Source of the DNA: Abelmoschus esculentus
Lineage: Eukaryota > Streptophyta > Magnoliopsida > Malvales > Malvaceae
DNA length: 64,000 nucleotides
Direction: 5' to 3'
Assembly (NCBI GenBank): GCA_035048815.1
Contig: JAUCBN010000006.1
Coordinates: 23,265,001 to 23,329,000, forward strand
Below are positions 49,488-61,520 of the stretch, one piece after another (within the stretch, counting starts at the first letter, position 1; each line of letters starts with the position of its first letter). Under the pieces are notes generated by a model. It worked only from the letters and a program-made list of their open reading frames with translations, was not told the DNA's origin and ran no database searches. The translations under genes and the position numbers were made by a program.

Positions 49488-52400
49488 ATGGCGAACGGCG
49501 GGGTAGCTTCGACCTCAACTCCGTCGTCTTTTAGGCGCCAATGGGACGTTTTCCTCAGCTTCAGAGGCGAAGACACGCGTCACGGTATCACGACCAGCCT
49601 GTACCACTCGCTTCATGGACAAGGCGTGCGCGTCTTTCTAGATGACGTTGGGTTGAACCGTGGAGACGAGATTGCGCCGGGGTTGTTCGAAGCCATCGAG
49701 GACTCGGCCGCTTTCATCGTCATTCTGTCAGAAAATTACGCTTCCTCTCATTGGTGCCTCGATGAATTGGCCCGGATCTGCGAGTTGCGGAGGCAGAGCC
49801 TGATCCGGAGGCTAGTTCTGCCTGTGTTCCATGAGGTTGACCCTTCTCATGTTCGGAAACAGATGGGGCCTTTCGAGAAGGCATTCTTTAGCCACGAGGA
49901 GAGATTTGGGAAAGATAAGGCGAAAGTGTGGAGGGAAGCCATGGCTACTGTTGGCTCCCTAGCGGGTTTCGTTGTCCAAAACAACAAAAGGTTTCTTCTT
50001 CTTCTTCTTCTTCAATTAAGTATACGATATATAGTAGGGTTTTGATACAGATTTAAGATGTTAGATGTTCAAATACATAAAATATAAGTAAAAAAAATCA
50101 ATTTTTTAAGGATAAATCCAAAGAATTGTGTTAATAAAAAAGATAAATATTTTTTTTCGATTAAAAATCATCTACCTCTTTAATTTTTATGCCTCCATTC
50201 ATATATCTTATTAAAAATTAAAAAAAATGAATTTTAAACCCTAATTTATATTTTTTAAATTTTAAACCCTACACCTTAAAAAATACATCATATTCCTAAT
50301 TCCCTAAATACTAACTACACCCCCCAATCTTACACCCTAAATCTTTAATTTAAAACGAAGGTACGAATGAAAGCATGAGAAAGAGATAGACGATTTACGG
50401 TCTTTTTTTACTATGATTTAGATTCAAACAATTTTTAAGTTGTGTGTTTTTTTTTATTAAAGGTAAAAAAACTGAAAAATAAAACAATATTAAGAAATAA
50501 ATTTAATGATTAAATTAACAATAAATTATAATAATTAATAATTAAATTATAAATTTGAATCCATTCAATAATTTCAGTGGAGAAGAGAACATTATTCTCT
50601 GACTTGAATTTGAGCAATTTATTTGTAAGATATATATATATTTTTCAACGATTAAGAACAAAAAAGTAAATATTAATTTATAATTAACTAAAATATAAAA
50701 AAAAAATTACAACTCTAAAACTTTATATATATAATTTTTTTAACTAGCTACATTGACTACAATAATATCTATTTTAGAGAATACTCTTAATCATTGGACA
50801 TTGATTGCTCAATCACTATACTAACATTATTAGTATTCGAACCCGTGACCTTTGTTGTACTGTTTCTTTTATAAAGAATTTAAGAATAAATTTATAATTA
50901 AAAAATTAAACCATCAGTAGATATACTACAAAGAAAAATATTTAAATTATATATAATTTTAAAAATTTTAGAATGTAATTATACTCGAGAATCAACAACC
51001 TCATCGGTCCATCTTTGAGTACAGACATCATATTAAAATTATATCTTAAAAAAATAAATTAGTCTTTCTTATATTAATATTAGCTTAATTTTTTTTCTCT
51101 ACAGAATTATTAAACAATGTCCAAAAGTAACAATATTTATTTAGTAAACAATATATGCCATAAATACATATTTCAACCTAAGTAGCTTATTAAGCTAATT
51201 TGTAAAATAATCATTAAACAGAAATTTATTCCCTTTAAAGACTTGTTTTGAAGTGGAAGCATGCATAATAATACCGGAGAATAGCATTAACTTCTGAAAA
51301 GCATGTTTATACCTATTAATTTAATGGTCATAAATATTTATCCGTTTTAATCATTGTATGATTTTAAATTTTAATAATAATCTTAAAATATTTTTTTAGA
51401 TAAATAAAATTTTATTTTATCCAAAAATCTTAAAATACGAAGAGGGTTGGTCCAAGTGGTAAGTAGCTTGGTTCTGCTTAAGTTAGTCTCAAGTTTGAGA
51501 TGTTGTGTACACAAAAAATCCCTGTTGGGAGACTCACTCACCAAAATAAATGTGCGATGTGGGTCGGTCTGAATTAGTAAGGGCTAGACTCTAAAACCAG
51601 AAGAGTAATAAAAAAAATCTTAAAACATTCAACAAATTTAAAATAAAATCTTTTAGCAGTTATAGTGAGTAAGGATACAAATATATTAAGTACGATCAAA
51701 TTTATAAACTTACTAGGAACACAACCCCTTTCATTCCTTATAATCTCCTTTCCCCTAGAATCAGTGTGTTAAAAAAAATGAAATTTTAACTTCTTAAATG
51801 TATTAAAAATAATAGGAAAAAAACATATATTGTACGGAATCTTAACTTTTTAAATGTTGTAAATGCTACATTTGTTTCCAAATGTATAATTATCTCACAC
51901 ATGCAAAATTTAACTTGTCAAAAGTTTTTTCTTCAATGTTCATCTAAAATGTTGCAAATTTTCATTGCAGTGATGGAGGGGAAGTAATTCGGGTTCTGCT
52001 GAGAGAAGTTCTGAAACATGTGAGCAATACACCGGTGGAAGTGGCTGCTTACCCGGTCGGACTGGATGCACGAGTGGCGGAGCTAATAAATATCTTAGAC
52101 GTCAAGTCCAATGGCATTAAAGTTGTGGGGTTGCATGGGATGGGCGGCATTGGCAAGACGACTCTTGCCAAGGCCGTCTTTAACAAAATACTCGGATTCG
52201 ACCGGTTCGAATACCGCAGCTTTATCTCAAATGTTAGAGAACTTTCAAAACAAGAAGATGGTTTAGTATCCCTCCAACACAAACTCGTTGGTGATCTCTT
52301 CGGTTCCACTGCTACTATTGGGCTTATTGCTAAAGAAGTCGATGTTAATGCTTCGAAAATACGAAAGAATGTTGAAGGAAAAAGGGTTCTGATCGTCCTG

Positions 52401-55400
52401 GACGACGTCGACGACGAAGACCAACTGCACGCACTAGGTGCAGGACTCAAATGGCGAAACGAAGGAAACATTCGAATCATTGTCACAACAAGAAATAAAG
52501 GAGTTTTGAATGAACGTTACGTGAACCGGATTTACGAGGTCCGGGAGCTGCATTTTGATCAGGCACTACAACTTTTCAGCTACCATGCGCTCAGAAGAGA
52601 CCAACCAACAAAAGAGTTTCTGAATTTGTCCAAGAAAATTGTATTCCTCACAGGGAACTTGCCTCTAACATTAGAAGTGTTCGGTTCGTTTTTGTTGGAC
52701 AAGAGGAAGGTAACCGAATGGGAAGATGCTTTGAACAAGTTGAGAGACATTCGTCCACATGAGGTTCAAGACGTGCTGAAGATCAGTTTCGATGCGCTCG
52801 ACACGGAAAACCAATGCATATTCCTAGATGTAGCCTGCTTGTTTACTGATTTAGCAACCAAGAGAGAGGACATAGTTGACAAACTGAGAGGATGTGATTT
52901 CAAAGCTAAAATAGGCTTAAGAGTGCTTGAAGAGAAATCTCTGATTAAGTTCCATGATGACGAAACTATTTGGATGCATGATCAGCTTAGGGACATGGGA
53001 CGACAAATTGTGCAAAACGAAAGCTTCTTAGATCCCGGAATGCGTAGCAGACTGTGGGATCGTGACGAAATCGTCTCAGTCTTGAACAATCACAAGGTAT
53101 ATATAACTATACACACACTCATATATATAATACTTGACATGATTCATAGGGGTTAAGACATTGATTTTGTGGACATTGTTGATAATAGGGAACAAGAAGA
53201 ATCCAGGGTATTGTGATGGACATGAAGAAATCAGAGAATGGGGAACAGGTGAGGGTCCGTACCGAGTCTTTTGAAACCATGGTTAATCTAAGACTGCTTC
53301 AAGTCAATCATGTGAACTTGGAAGGGGAGTTCATATTTCTTCCTCGTGAACTCAAGTGCCTTCAATGGCAAGGATGTGCATTGGACACTCTCCCTTCTGA
53401 TTTTTGTCCCCAAAAGCTAGCTGTCCTTGATCTCTCAGAAAGCAAAATCGAACATCTGTGGAGCTCTAACGTTAACAAGGTACAGTTACTTATGCCAGTT
53501 TCAGCCGACTGTAACATGCTTGTTTATGGCAATATATAAACTGGTTTTTTCTTTGTCATGGAACATTTGTTTGTGCCAGGTTGCTGAAAACTTGATGGTC
53601 ATGAATCTGAGTGGTTGCGCGCGTTTGGCTTCTCTTCCCGATTTATCAGGATATACAAAGCTGGAAAAGATTGTTCTCAAGAACTGTGTGGCACTGATAA
53701 ACATTCACAGATCAGTTGGCAGTTTAAAGTCCTTGCATCACTTGGATATGACACATTGTTCCAAACTTGTTGAATTCCCAAGTGATGTATTAGGGATGAA
53801 AAATCTTCAAACTCTTATCCTCAGCAATTGCTACAGCTTGAAGGAGTTACCAAGGGGCATTGGCAGCATGAGATCACTGAAAGAACTTTATGTCGATCAC
53901 ACTGGCATCAATAAGCTTCCCGAATCAATTTACCGCCTCGAAAAGCTTGAAAAATTGATCCTAGATGGTTGCATGCATATTAAACGGTTGCCAACATGTG
54001 TAGGAAAGCTCGTTTCTCTCAAGGAACTTAGTCTTAATCACTCTGCATTAGAGATGTTGCCTGATTCTGTTGGATCTTTGGAGAATTTGGAAACACTGAG
54101 TTTAATATCCTGTAAATCTCTCACCACGATTCCTGATACCGTCGGCAATCTCAAATTATTGAAAGAGTTGTTCATCAAGGGCAGTGGAATCACCGAGTTT
54201 CCGAATTCTATTGGTACTTTATCATATCTGAAAAGCTTAAATGTAGGAGGCAAGCAGATTAGCAAGTTGCCAGATTCATTTCAAGAGCTGTCTTCTACTG
54301 TGAAACTTGATATCGAAGAAACATCAATAACGTGTCTCCCAAGTCATATTGGCAATTTGACATTACTTGAGAAGATTGAGATAAGGAATTGTATTTCACT
54401 TGAATCTCTGCCAGAGTCAATCGGAAGCTTGTTTGCTCTTACTTACATGAACATAAACAACGCCGGTATTACCGAGTTACCGGAGTCTTTCGGGATGCTG
54501 GAAAATCTTATTACCTTAAGATTGAACGGATGTAGAAAGCTTCATAAACTTCCATCCTCGATGGGAAATTTGAAATCTTTGCATCATTTATACATGAAAG
54601 AAACTGCAGTGAAGGAATTACCCGAAAGCTTCGGCATGCTCACAAGCTTGCAGGTACTGAACATAGGAGAGAAACGCAGTACACAAGTGCAACCAAATTC
54701 ACCATTAGTAATGTTGCCATCATCTTTCTCGAATCTGTCATCGCTACAACAACTCGAAGCTTGTGCCTGGAGAATATGCGGTGAAATCCCAGATGATTTC
54801 GAGAAGTTGTCGAATTTAGAGGTTCTTGTTTTAGGAAGCAACGACTTTCATAAACTTCCTTCGAGCCTAAGGGGACTCTCACTTCTCAAAGATCTCCAGA
54901 TGCCAAACTGTGAAAAGCTCGAATCCCTCCCTCCACTTCCTTCAAGCTTGGAGAAATTGAATCTTGAAAACTGTCTTTCATTGGAGCAATTATCTGATCT
55001 TTCAAATTTAGAAGACTTAAAAGATTTGAACCTCACAAACTGTGAGAAGTTGGTGGATATTCCAGGCCTTGAGTCCTTGAAGTCCTTGAGGAAATTGTAC
55101 ATGAATAATTGCAGCAAATGTGCTTCAGCAGCAAAGAAAAGACTCTCTAAGGTTAAAAAAATTTCATTGCTTAATACATAGGACACTAGTCCTTAAAACA
55201 AATTAATTACTTCAATATTCAACACAACGAACTATGGTTTTGCAGGTTTGCCTCAAGAATCTGAAAAATCTAAGCATGCCCGGCAGTAGAATTCCAGATT
55301 GGCTTTTACAAGATACAGTCACCTTTTCAAGCCACAAAAGCCTTGATCTCACCGGGGTGATAATAGCGGTAGTTGTTTCCGTTAACCATAATATACCAGA

Positions 55401-55911
55401 TGAACTGAGATATCAAATACCTGCGGTGGTCGACGTTCAAGCACGTATCTTCAATGGTGACAATGCAATAGCCACCACTGCCTTGCACTTAAACGGGGTA
55501 CCGAAAAAGAACAAAGACCATGTTCACTTGTGTCGATATGCAGCTGATCAAGGCTGGTTATTATGGCTGAAAGATGGTTTTAAGATTAAAGTGAGCAGGC
55601 GAAACCCACCCTACGTAAAGGGTGTAGAGCTAAAGAAGGCTGGGATTTATTTAGTTTATGAGAATGATGATGATTACAATGGCAATGAAGCATCACTGGA
55701 TGAGAGTGAGCAGACTGTGTCTGAAAGATTAGCCATGTTTTTCAGCTCTCTCGAAGAAAATGAGGGGAATGAATCGTCAGGCATGTGGGAAAACCATCAC
55801 CGAGTAACCTCATTTAATTGGGTATTTGCTGTACTTATTTTGTTGCTTTTATTCTCTGCCGTGCTTAACTGTTTGTTCAACTCTAAGCCTTTATTTGGCT
55901 GGTTTGAGTGA
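49488..55911 (+). CDS. TIR-NB-ARC-LRR immune receptor with C-terminal membrane segment
   Basis: TNL receptors detect pathogen effectors; the TIR domain becomes an NADase on activation and signals through EDS1. Five exons (49488-49990, 51971-53096, 53189-53479, 53580-55151, 55246-55911) stay in frame for 1385 residues. The TIR domain (about 18-165) begins WDVFLSFRGEDTR and keeps the family catalytic glutamate, E93 in CLDELARI. NB-ARC: P-loop GMGGIGKTT (224-232), kinase-2 VLIVLDDVDD, GLPL-like GNLPLTLEV, and MHD (503-505). LRRs with LPESIG-type repeats run from about 560 to 1160. Exon 5 encodes a post-LRR (C-JID-like) domain opening CLKNLKNLSMPGSRIPDW. The last 30 residues contain a 20-residue hydrophobic segment (about 1356-1375). 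All key motifs are present. The start ATG at 49488 follows an in-frame region lacking ATG. Probably orthologous to At1g27170/At1g27180, which I recall beside BIR3. Confidence 0.92.
50110..50400 (+). repeat. Dispersed CCCTAA-rich repeat, copy 2
   Basis: Partner of 45785-45995, within TNL intron 1. It contains telomere-like TTTTAAACCCTAA phrases in a degenerate context; this is not a telomere array. Confidence 0.5.
50760..50890 (-). mobile_element. SINE-like copy, same family as 33357-33500
   Basis: On the minus strand GGTCACGGGTTCGAATAC is a good box B, preceded by AAAAGAAACAGT-type sequence like the AAAAGAACAGT of the 33.4-kb copy and followed by the shared AGTGATTGAGCAATCAATG body. Box A is decayed. 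Confidence 0.5.
51430..51610 (+). mobile_element. SINE-like segment, second family
   Basis: Begins GGGTTGGTCCAAGTGGTAAG (box A-like), followed about 30 bases later by AGTCTCAAGTTTGAGATG (box B-like), a longer body and a short A-rich end. Different from the 33.4-kb family. Confidence 0.45.
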
Positions 55912-56511
55912 GAGGCGGTGTGTGAACCTGGATTTGTGCTTCTACTTGGTTCCGGTTGTTCAGTTTCTTCTTCCCAACATGGTTCGTCAATACAACTGCA
56001 GCAAGGAAAGTAAAGAAGAGCTTCAAGTCTGAATCAAGGAACAAAAACGCAAGCTGAGCAGGTGGAGGCACTGTCATCGGAGATGTGTATGCATTTAATC
56101 CTGGACCATGGTTCACTGTTGGCATAATTCGAGCCGAGGCTGGAGAATTTTCTTGGAAAAAATGGAAGATAGCAATAAACTGGCTTTATTTATTTATTAA
56201 CAAACACAACGTTAATACAAAGTTGACTGAACATGTAAGCAACTTTCTTGTACAACAACAATAACGATGCTAGAAGATTCTGTTACATTTCATATATGGA
56301 GTAAAAGAACATACTCTCCGAAAAACGACAATGAATATGTTCGGATATTATCTCCTTTTAGACAGCAACGGCGACTCAATGCTTCATGTTGCGAGAAAGA
56401 AACCATACTGTCTCTTTAGCTTAGCAGGATGCAATGTACTTCTGGCATGACCATAGGATGAATCATTAGAAATTACTGTTCTTATTGCTGATTGACGAGG
56501 AATTTTCGAGA
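55912..56511. other. Convergent spacer between TNL and bHLH genes
   Basis: 3' untranslated regions of the converging TNL (to about 56200) and bHLH genes. The short open frames here are low-value, and no element is recognised. Confidence 0.5.
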
Positions 56512-56971
56512 TCATGTTGCTCTTCCGAGACCACCACGGATATGCAACCACTCTGGTGATGCACCGCCACTGTATTCCCTTGTTGCTTGCGAACCAAATG
56601 CCATTGCAATGGTATCAAACTGTTGTTGCTCATACTGAAATGCCAAATCAATTATTAAAACATATATAAGTCCGGGGAAAAGGAAATAATTTCCGCAATT
56701 ACTTCAGTCAGATGAAAATAGCAATTAGAATATCAGGAAAGGTGTGACTTGAGAGTGAGCTATTGTTTGAACATCAAAACGACATACTAAACTACTTAGA
56801 AACAAAACCATAAAAGTACATACACGAAGCAACGAATTTGATTAACAATAATAGCAGTATTAGCATGTTATCTTCAGAAAATCTGAATGCCAAGACTTAT
56901 CTGACCACTTTTATGATAGAAAACCAGATCTATGAACAAGCTTCTACAGAAACTAATTGTTTAACACACAG

Positions 56972-57003
<32 letters not shown>

Positions 57004-58545
57004 GTGTGTGTGTGTGTGTGTGTGCTCTTCTTATTTTGGGCTACCAACTATCAAGAAGGCTTATCCTTGAACCAGACATGAAATCTAAGCCAAACACAGT
57101 TCAAGTTTAACAGCATGTGTCGATGCTAGCAACTAAAAACAAAGTGATAAAACTTTCAACCTCAAATTCAATTGAATAAAAACAACATAGTAACAACAGA
57201 ATAAATACTTACATCTTTGAGAGGAAATACTTCAATGGCAGGGTTCATTCTTGAATTGACTGCTTCAAGCTTCATTGACAAGAACTGCAGCACCATTAAT
57301 AATGTTTCAGAATGTAAGTTCGAGATACGACAGGAAAATGAAAAATAAATACAGTAATAGATAAGCAAAAGGATACACACCTCAACCTGACGCTGTAACG
57401 ATTGGATGTAATTAATTATCTCATCAAGGACAAGAGCCTTGCCAATAACCTGAGTCCAACAAAACAAACTACTTAGCAAGTGGCTTAAATATGCCATAAT
57501 CAGGGAAACTGAAGAGAAATTTCAATATGGTTTTCGACTGACCAGCAATAGAAAGACATAGACCAAGTGACCGAACAAGTTACCCTTAAGCAGAGACAGG
57601 TAATAGCAAACCAGGCACTAGTTTTACGTATACACAAAACATTAGAGTTGGTAGCAAGAAACAGTTTAGAAATTTCATCAGTATACCTTATTGCAACCAG
57701 GGACCAGATCCTGAAGAATTTTCATTCTTTCACTTATCTTTTCTCTCCTAGCCTGCCACACAAATGATTCGAGATCAGTGAAATGTAAAGGTCTTGATAT
57801 GTAAGTTCCACAATCAAAGGAAGCTATTTTGTATCGAAATCTCGGTTTTTATACACTGCACATGAAGCAAATTACCCTTTCTGCTAAACTGTGACTATCA
57901 GTAGCTTGACCCCTTCTAGCTCGGACATGGATGTAGTCTTGTTTAGGTGGCTCTGCTTGTTGAGCTTTCTGTTCCACTAGCTTGCCTGAACAGGGTTCTG
58001 CTTCGACTTTGGAATCATCATTCTCGTCTCTACATCCCGATGCTTTAAGTTTCTTCCCATCATCAATATCCTACTCAAATTATTAACATGAAGCCAACAA
58101 GAATCAACATTAGCAATTACAGAGCATTTGAAGTAACCCTTTATGTTAGCGGACGAATTTATATGAAAATATATTTTTATACATAATTTTTTAAATTATA
58201 TACAATTTTTTGTGAATTAGTAGAACTGAAGATCACAAAAAAAAAAAAAAATCAACTGATTAAACAAAGTGAAATGAAAATGAATACCATGCCATTGCCA
58301 CTACTGGTGGAGACAACCTTAGCCAACTCATCTTCCCCATCACGCCTCCTCCTCAAGCCAACCCCTCTCTGCTGCTGCTGCTGCAAGCTCAGCGGATCAT
58401 TACCCGATACCTCTTGATTCGGGTCGACGAAATAACCCGAAACATTCCCAAGTTGACCCTTCCTTAACCCGGATTCACTAACGGGATACTGCCAGATCTC
58501 CGCGAGTTCGTACCCCCCATCACTCATCATAGCCGGCGGATCCAT
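56512..58545 (-). CDS. bHLH transcription factor (bHLH79-like)
   Basis: Subgroup of plant bHLH regulators, including brassinosteroid- and growth-related factors, that bind E-box DNA as dimers. Six exons in reading order: 58288-58545, 57876-58070, 57687-57752, 57381-57449, 57213-57284, 56512-56634; all junctions fall between codons, giving 260 residues. The N-terminus MDPPAMMSDGGYELAEIWQY resembles the bHLH79 type. The basic region keeps the H-E-R DNA-contact pattern (H146, E150, R154 in SHSLAERARRE). Helices carry KILQDLVPGCNKVIGKALVL and DEIINYIQSLQRQVEFLSMK. The tail ends YSGGASPEWLHIRGGLGRAT. A glutamine run (about 54-58) lies before the basic region. Intron 5 contains a CA/TG microsatellite. 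bHLH79 assignment is by resemblance. Confidence 0.92.
56963..57023. repeat. Palindromic (CA)n(TA)n(TG)n microsatellite
   Basis: About a dozen CA units run into a short TATATATA core and then about a dozen TG units, so the whole tract is self-complementary. It lies in intron 5 of the bHLH gene and is likely length-polymorphic and prone to cruciform formation. Confidence 0.9.
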
Positions 58546-61520
58546 TGCCAAAAAAAACACTCTCGAACTTCACTTCGAAAACCCAAAAATGTAGCAAAAA
58601 CGCAAACTTTGATAACAACTGCGATCGTCTGTTTTCGACTTTGATGCTTCGGAAGAGTCCGAGCTAAGTGACTTCCAGTGAGGTTTACTGGGTTTTTCTT
58701 ATCTTTCTCCCTTCCCTGGTTTCACTTGCCCACCAATCGATTACAAAATCCAGGGTATAAATATACTGTTGTTGCTTGATTAGTAGTAAATTAAGGGTGA
58801 CATGATGAGTGATTAAGAATTCAAATGCAAAAATGATTGTCTTTTAAGTGTCAATTTGTGGGAAAGTGGATTACTTGATGGGATATTTGTTTGTGGCAAG
58901 AATTTTTCACAAAAATTTCTTGTTCATTGCTGTGTTTAAATGTTAAGTACCTACGATTACTAATTCAGGGACTTTATCTTTTTGGGTAAATTGCGTAGTT
59001 GGTCATCTGACTACAAAAATGTTAAAACCAAAAATTAAAAAAAAGTAAACAAATCATCAAATTTAGGTATCGTTTTTTTTTAAATGGTTAAAATTTTATT
59101 TATCCAAAAAAAAAATATCATAAAAAAATAATAAACAGATAAATCTCAAAATAAGAAAAAAAAACTATACAATATCTCACTTAAAACATAAATCGGATGA
59201 ATCTCGTGTAAGTTTGCATCCAAGAAGCTTCAGACGTATATCATGCTTAATTTTATCTGTAACATAAGAGAAATTCTTTGAGAATCCACCATGCACACGC
59301 TTGTTTCATTCCTGCCAAACATAATAAAGAAAATCACACAAACACAAACGTAACAAAGTAACTCTTAACGTTTTTCTCTCTCTAGTCTTTGAACCAAGTC
59401 AACCAAGCATGACCAAATCATAAAATTATTATGAACATGACAAGCATGTAAAATAGTTTTCAGTATTTATTTCGAGTAACCACAATCATATAATAGATGA
59501 TTCATTGTTTCAGTATGAGTCCCGTAAAGAACACAATAAGGATCCACTTGACAATTCTAACGAATCATACGATTTTTGGTTGGTAATCGATCCTACAAAA
59601 CAAACCAAGTCATGAGGGAGAACATATAGTCTCTTCCAGACTACCTCATCCCAAGAGACTCTTTCCCTTTTAAGCTTTAGAATCTCACATATCTTCTTTG
59701 CTTTGAAATCTCCCCAGATACTTCTAATATTACAAAGTCCTCTCTAAATTTAAGAAGCTTCTCCAATTCACAACTATTATGAGATTTAAAAGAGACACCA
59801 CTAATAGACATCTTTTTAAAAGATATTTTTCTATTCACACGATCTAGATCAATCCAGCATTAGCTATTAGGTAATTTTTTTAGATAGATAATTTTTTCTT
59901 ATTTATTATTTTAATTATAATAATCTCAACATTCATTTGATTAACATTAACTCAATTTAAAAAATTATAAAAAAATAATAATATTAAACGTGTACATAAA
60001 AGAAATTCAAGTATATAATAGTTTTTTTATTATAATGAACCAAAGCACGTGGTCGAATAATGGAATCTCGACAACATTAATTATTATTATTTATTAATTT
60101 AATTTTGTTCGTGCAGCTAAGATATTAATCACGTGCAGTGTTACCGAGTGGCCCTGTCCATTTGTCGAAGAGGATAGGATGAGGAAGGCGAAAGATATCT
60201 GATAAGCTTAGAGACCGGCTGTTGCCAAACTTTGCCAATGCCATGTATAATTGGGTGAGGCAGACAGAATCAATAGAAAAAGATAAATAACGAACTTACA
60301 GAAAAATGGAAGGTGGGGACAAATTTATTTCAACACGTTTTTAAAAAACAAGTAATTTATTATAAATTTAAAAATTATGAAGAATACAAAAATATAATAT
60401 TTTATAATTTAATATATAATTTAAAACGTATATAATATAACCACACTCAATTGGTTCTGAACAGACGTAATAGGAAGGATCGTATAGGATTTTTAAAAAA
60501 AAACTTAAAATTTTGATAAATTATATTCATTAGACAATGTTTATCTTAAAATTTATTGTAAAAATTTTAAAAATACTCTTAAAAAATAAATTATAATCGT
60601 TAAAATGTTATAATTATTTTTGACAATTGATTATATAATCTTATTATTATTGTTATTACTATTGTTTCTGTAGAACTACTAAGGTTTGACGAGGTATAAT
60701 TGAAAGAACCGCATAGAGGCCACTGAAAAAAATATTCACTTTTAAGGGTTATATTTTTAGAACTAATCTGAGAGTCGTATTTTAATAAATTGAACAACAC
60801 CTTCAAAATCTTTAAACATCCCTAACCACACTGTACAATCAATTAAAATTGACATCGATGTATAATAATTATAATCCGATTCAATTAATTAATACTTATA
60901 GCCCGAATTCAGTTTTTTTTAAATATCGGTACGTAATGTCCCCATCCATTGCCGAAGAGATGGCAAACCAGCCAAAGGGCAGTGTTGGTAAAGGCATCTG
61001 CTTTGGTCCAAGCTCCCACATCGAGGGGGGCTCTCTTTCTCAGCCATGTGGAGATGATTTCCCAGTCGTAAATTTCGGCATGTGAAAAATACATAACGTA
61101 TGCCAATTGCCAATGTCCGATCTCAGTTGACAAGTACAATTTTATTACAGATTAAACATTTAGTGTGGGTTCTTACGTCACGTGCTCAATTACTCCATTT
61201 GGTAATATGCCCCACTCGACGTAGGTTTCGTTTGCTCCATTAAGGTTTTGTTGTTTATTTCTCTTCTTACTTTCATTTATGATTTTTTGGGTAGAATAAT
61301 TACTTAAATATAATGTTTTTAGAGTTTATGGTGAATTTTTAATGATAATTAAGATTGTTTTAAATTTTAAATTATACGGCTATATAACTTATGTATTATA
61401 TTATAATTATGATATGAGAAAATATATTATAGCTTTGTGACAGTGACATGCTTATGAGCAAAGTTACGGCCACAGACCTTAGTTACTTCCGAACGTACCT
61501 GCCGGTGCCGGTGCCGGTGC
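58546..61520. other. Intergenic region between bHLH and EXO84B genes
   Basis: bHLH promoter and leader (about 58546-58800), a decayed LINE fragment (about 59180-59760), AT-rich sequence, an unexplained less AT-rich island (60930-61130), and the 3' flank of EXO84B, with a short GCCGGT tandem (61501-61520) directly after the stop codon in its transcription direction. No credible complete gene. Confidence 0.55.
59180..59760 (-). pseudogene. LINE-type retrotransposon remnant (zf-RVT region)
   Basis: Read on the minus strand, fragments such as DRLPTKNRMIR and, a short distance on, ETMNHLLYDCGYSK match the zinc-binding domain found at the C-terminal end of plant non-LTR reverse transcriptases (usual form RLPTKDRL ... 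C..C ... E...HLFF.C). The frame is broken by several stops and shifts, so it is a dead 5'- and 3'-truncated copy. Confidence 0.6.

Larger units (their letters stand above)
49991..51970 (+). other. Long repeat-bearing first intron of the TNL gene
   Basis: A 1.98-kb AT-rich intron between the TIR and NB-ARC exons, in the usual TNL position. It carries a dispersed repeat (50110-50400), a SINE-like copy (50760-50890, minus orientation) and another tRNA-derived SINE-like segment (51430-51600). Confidence 0.8.
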
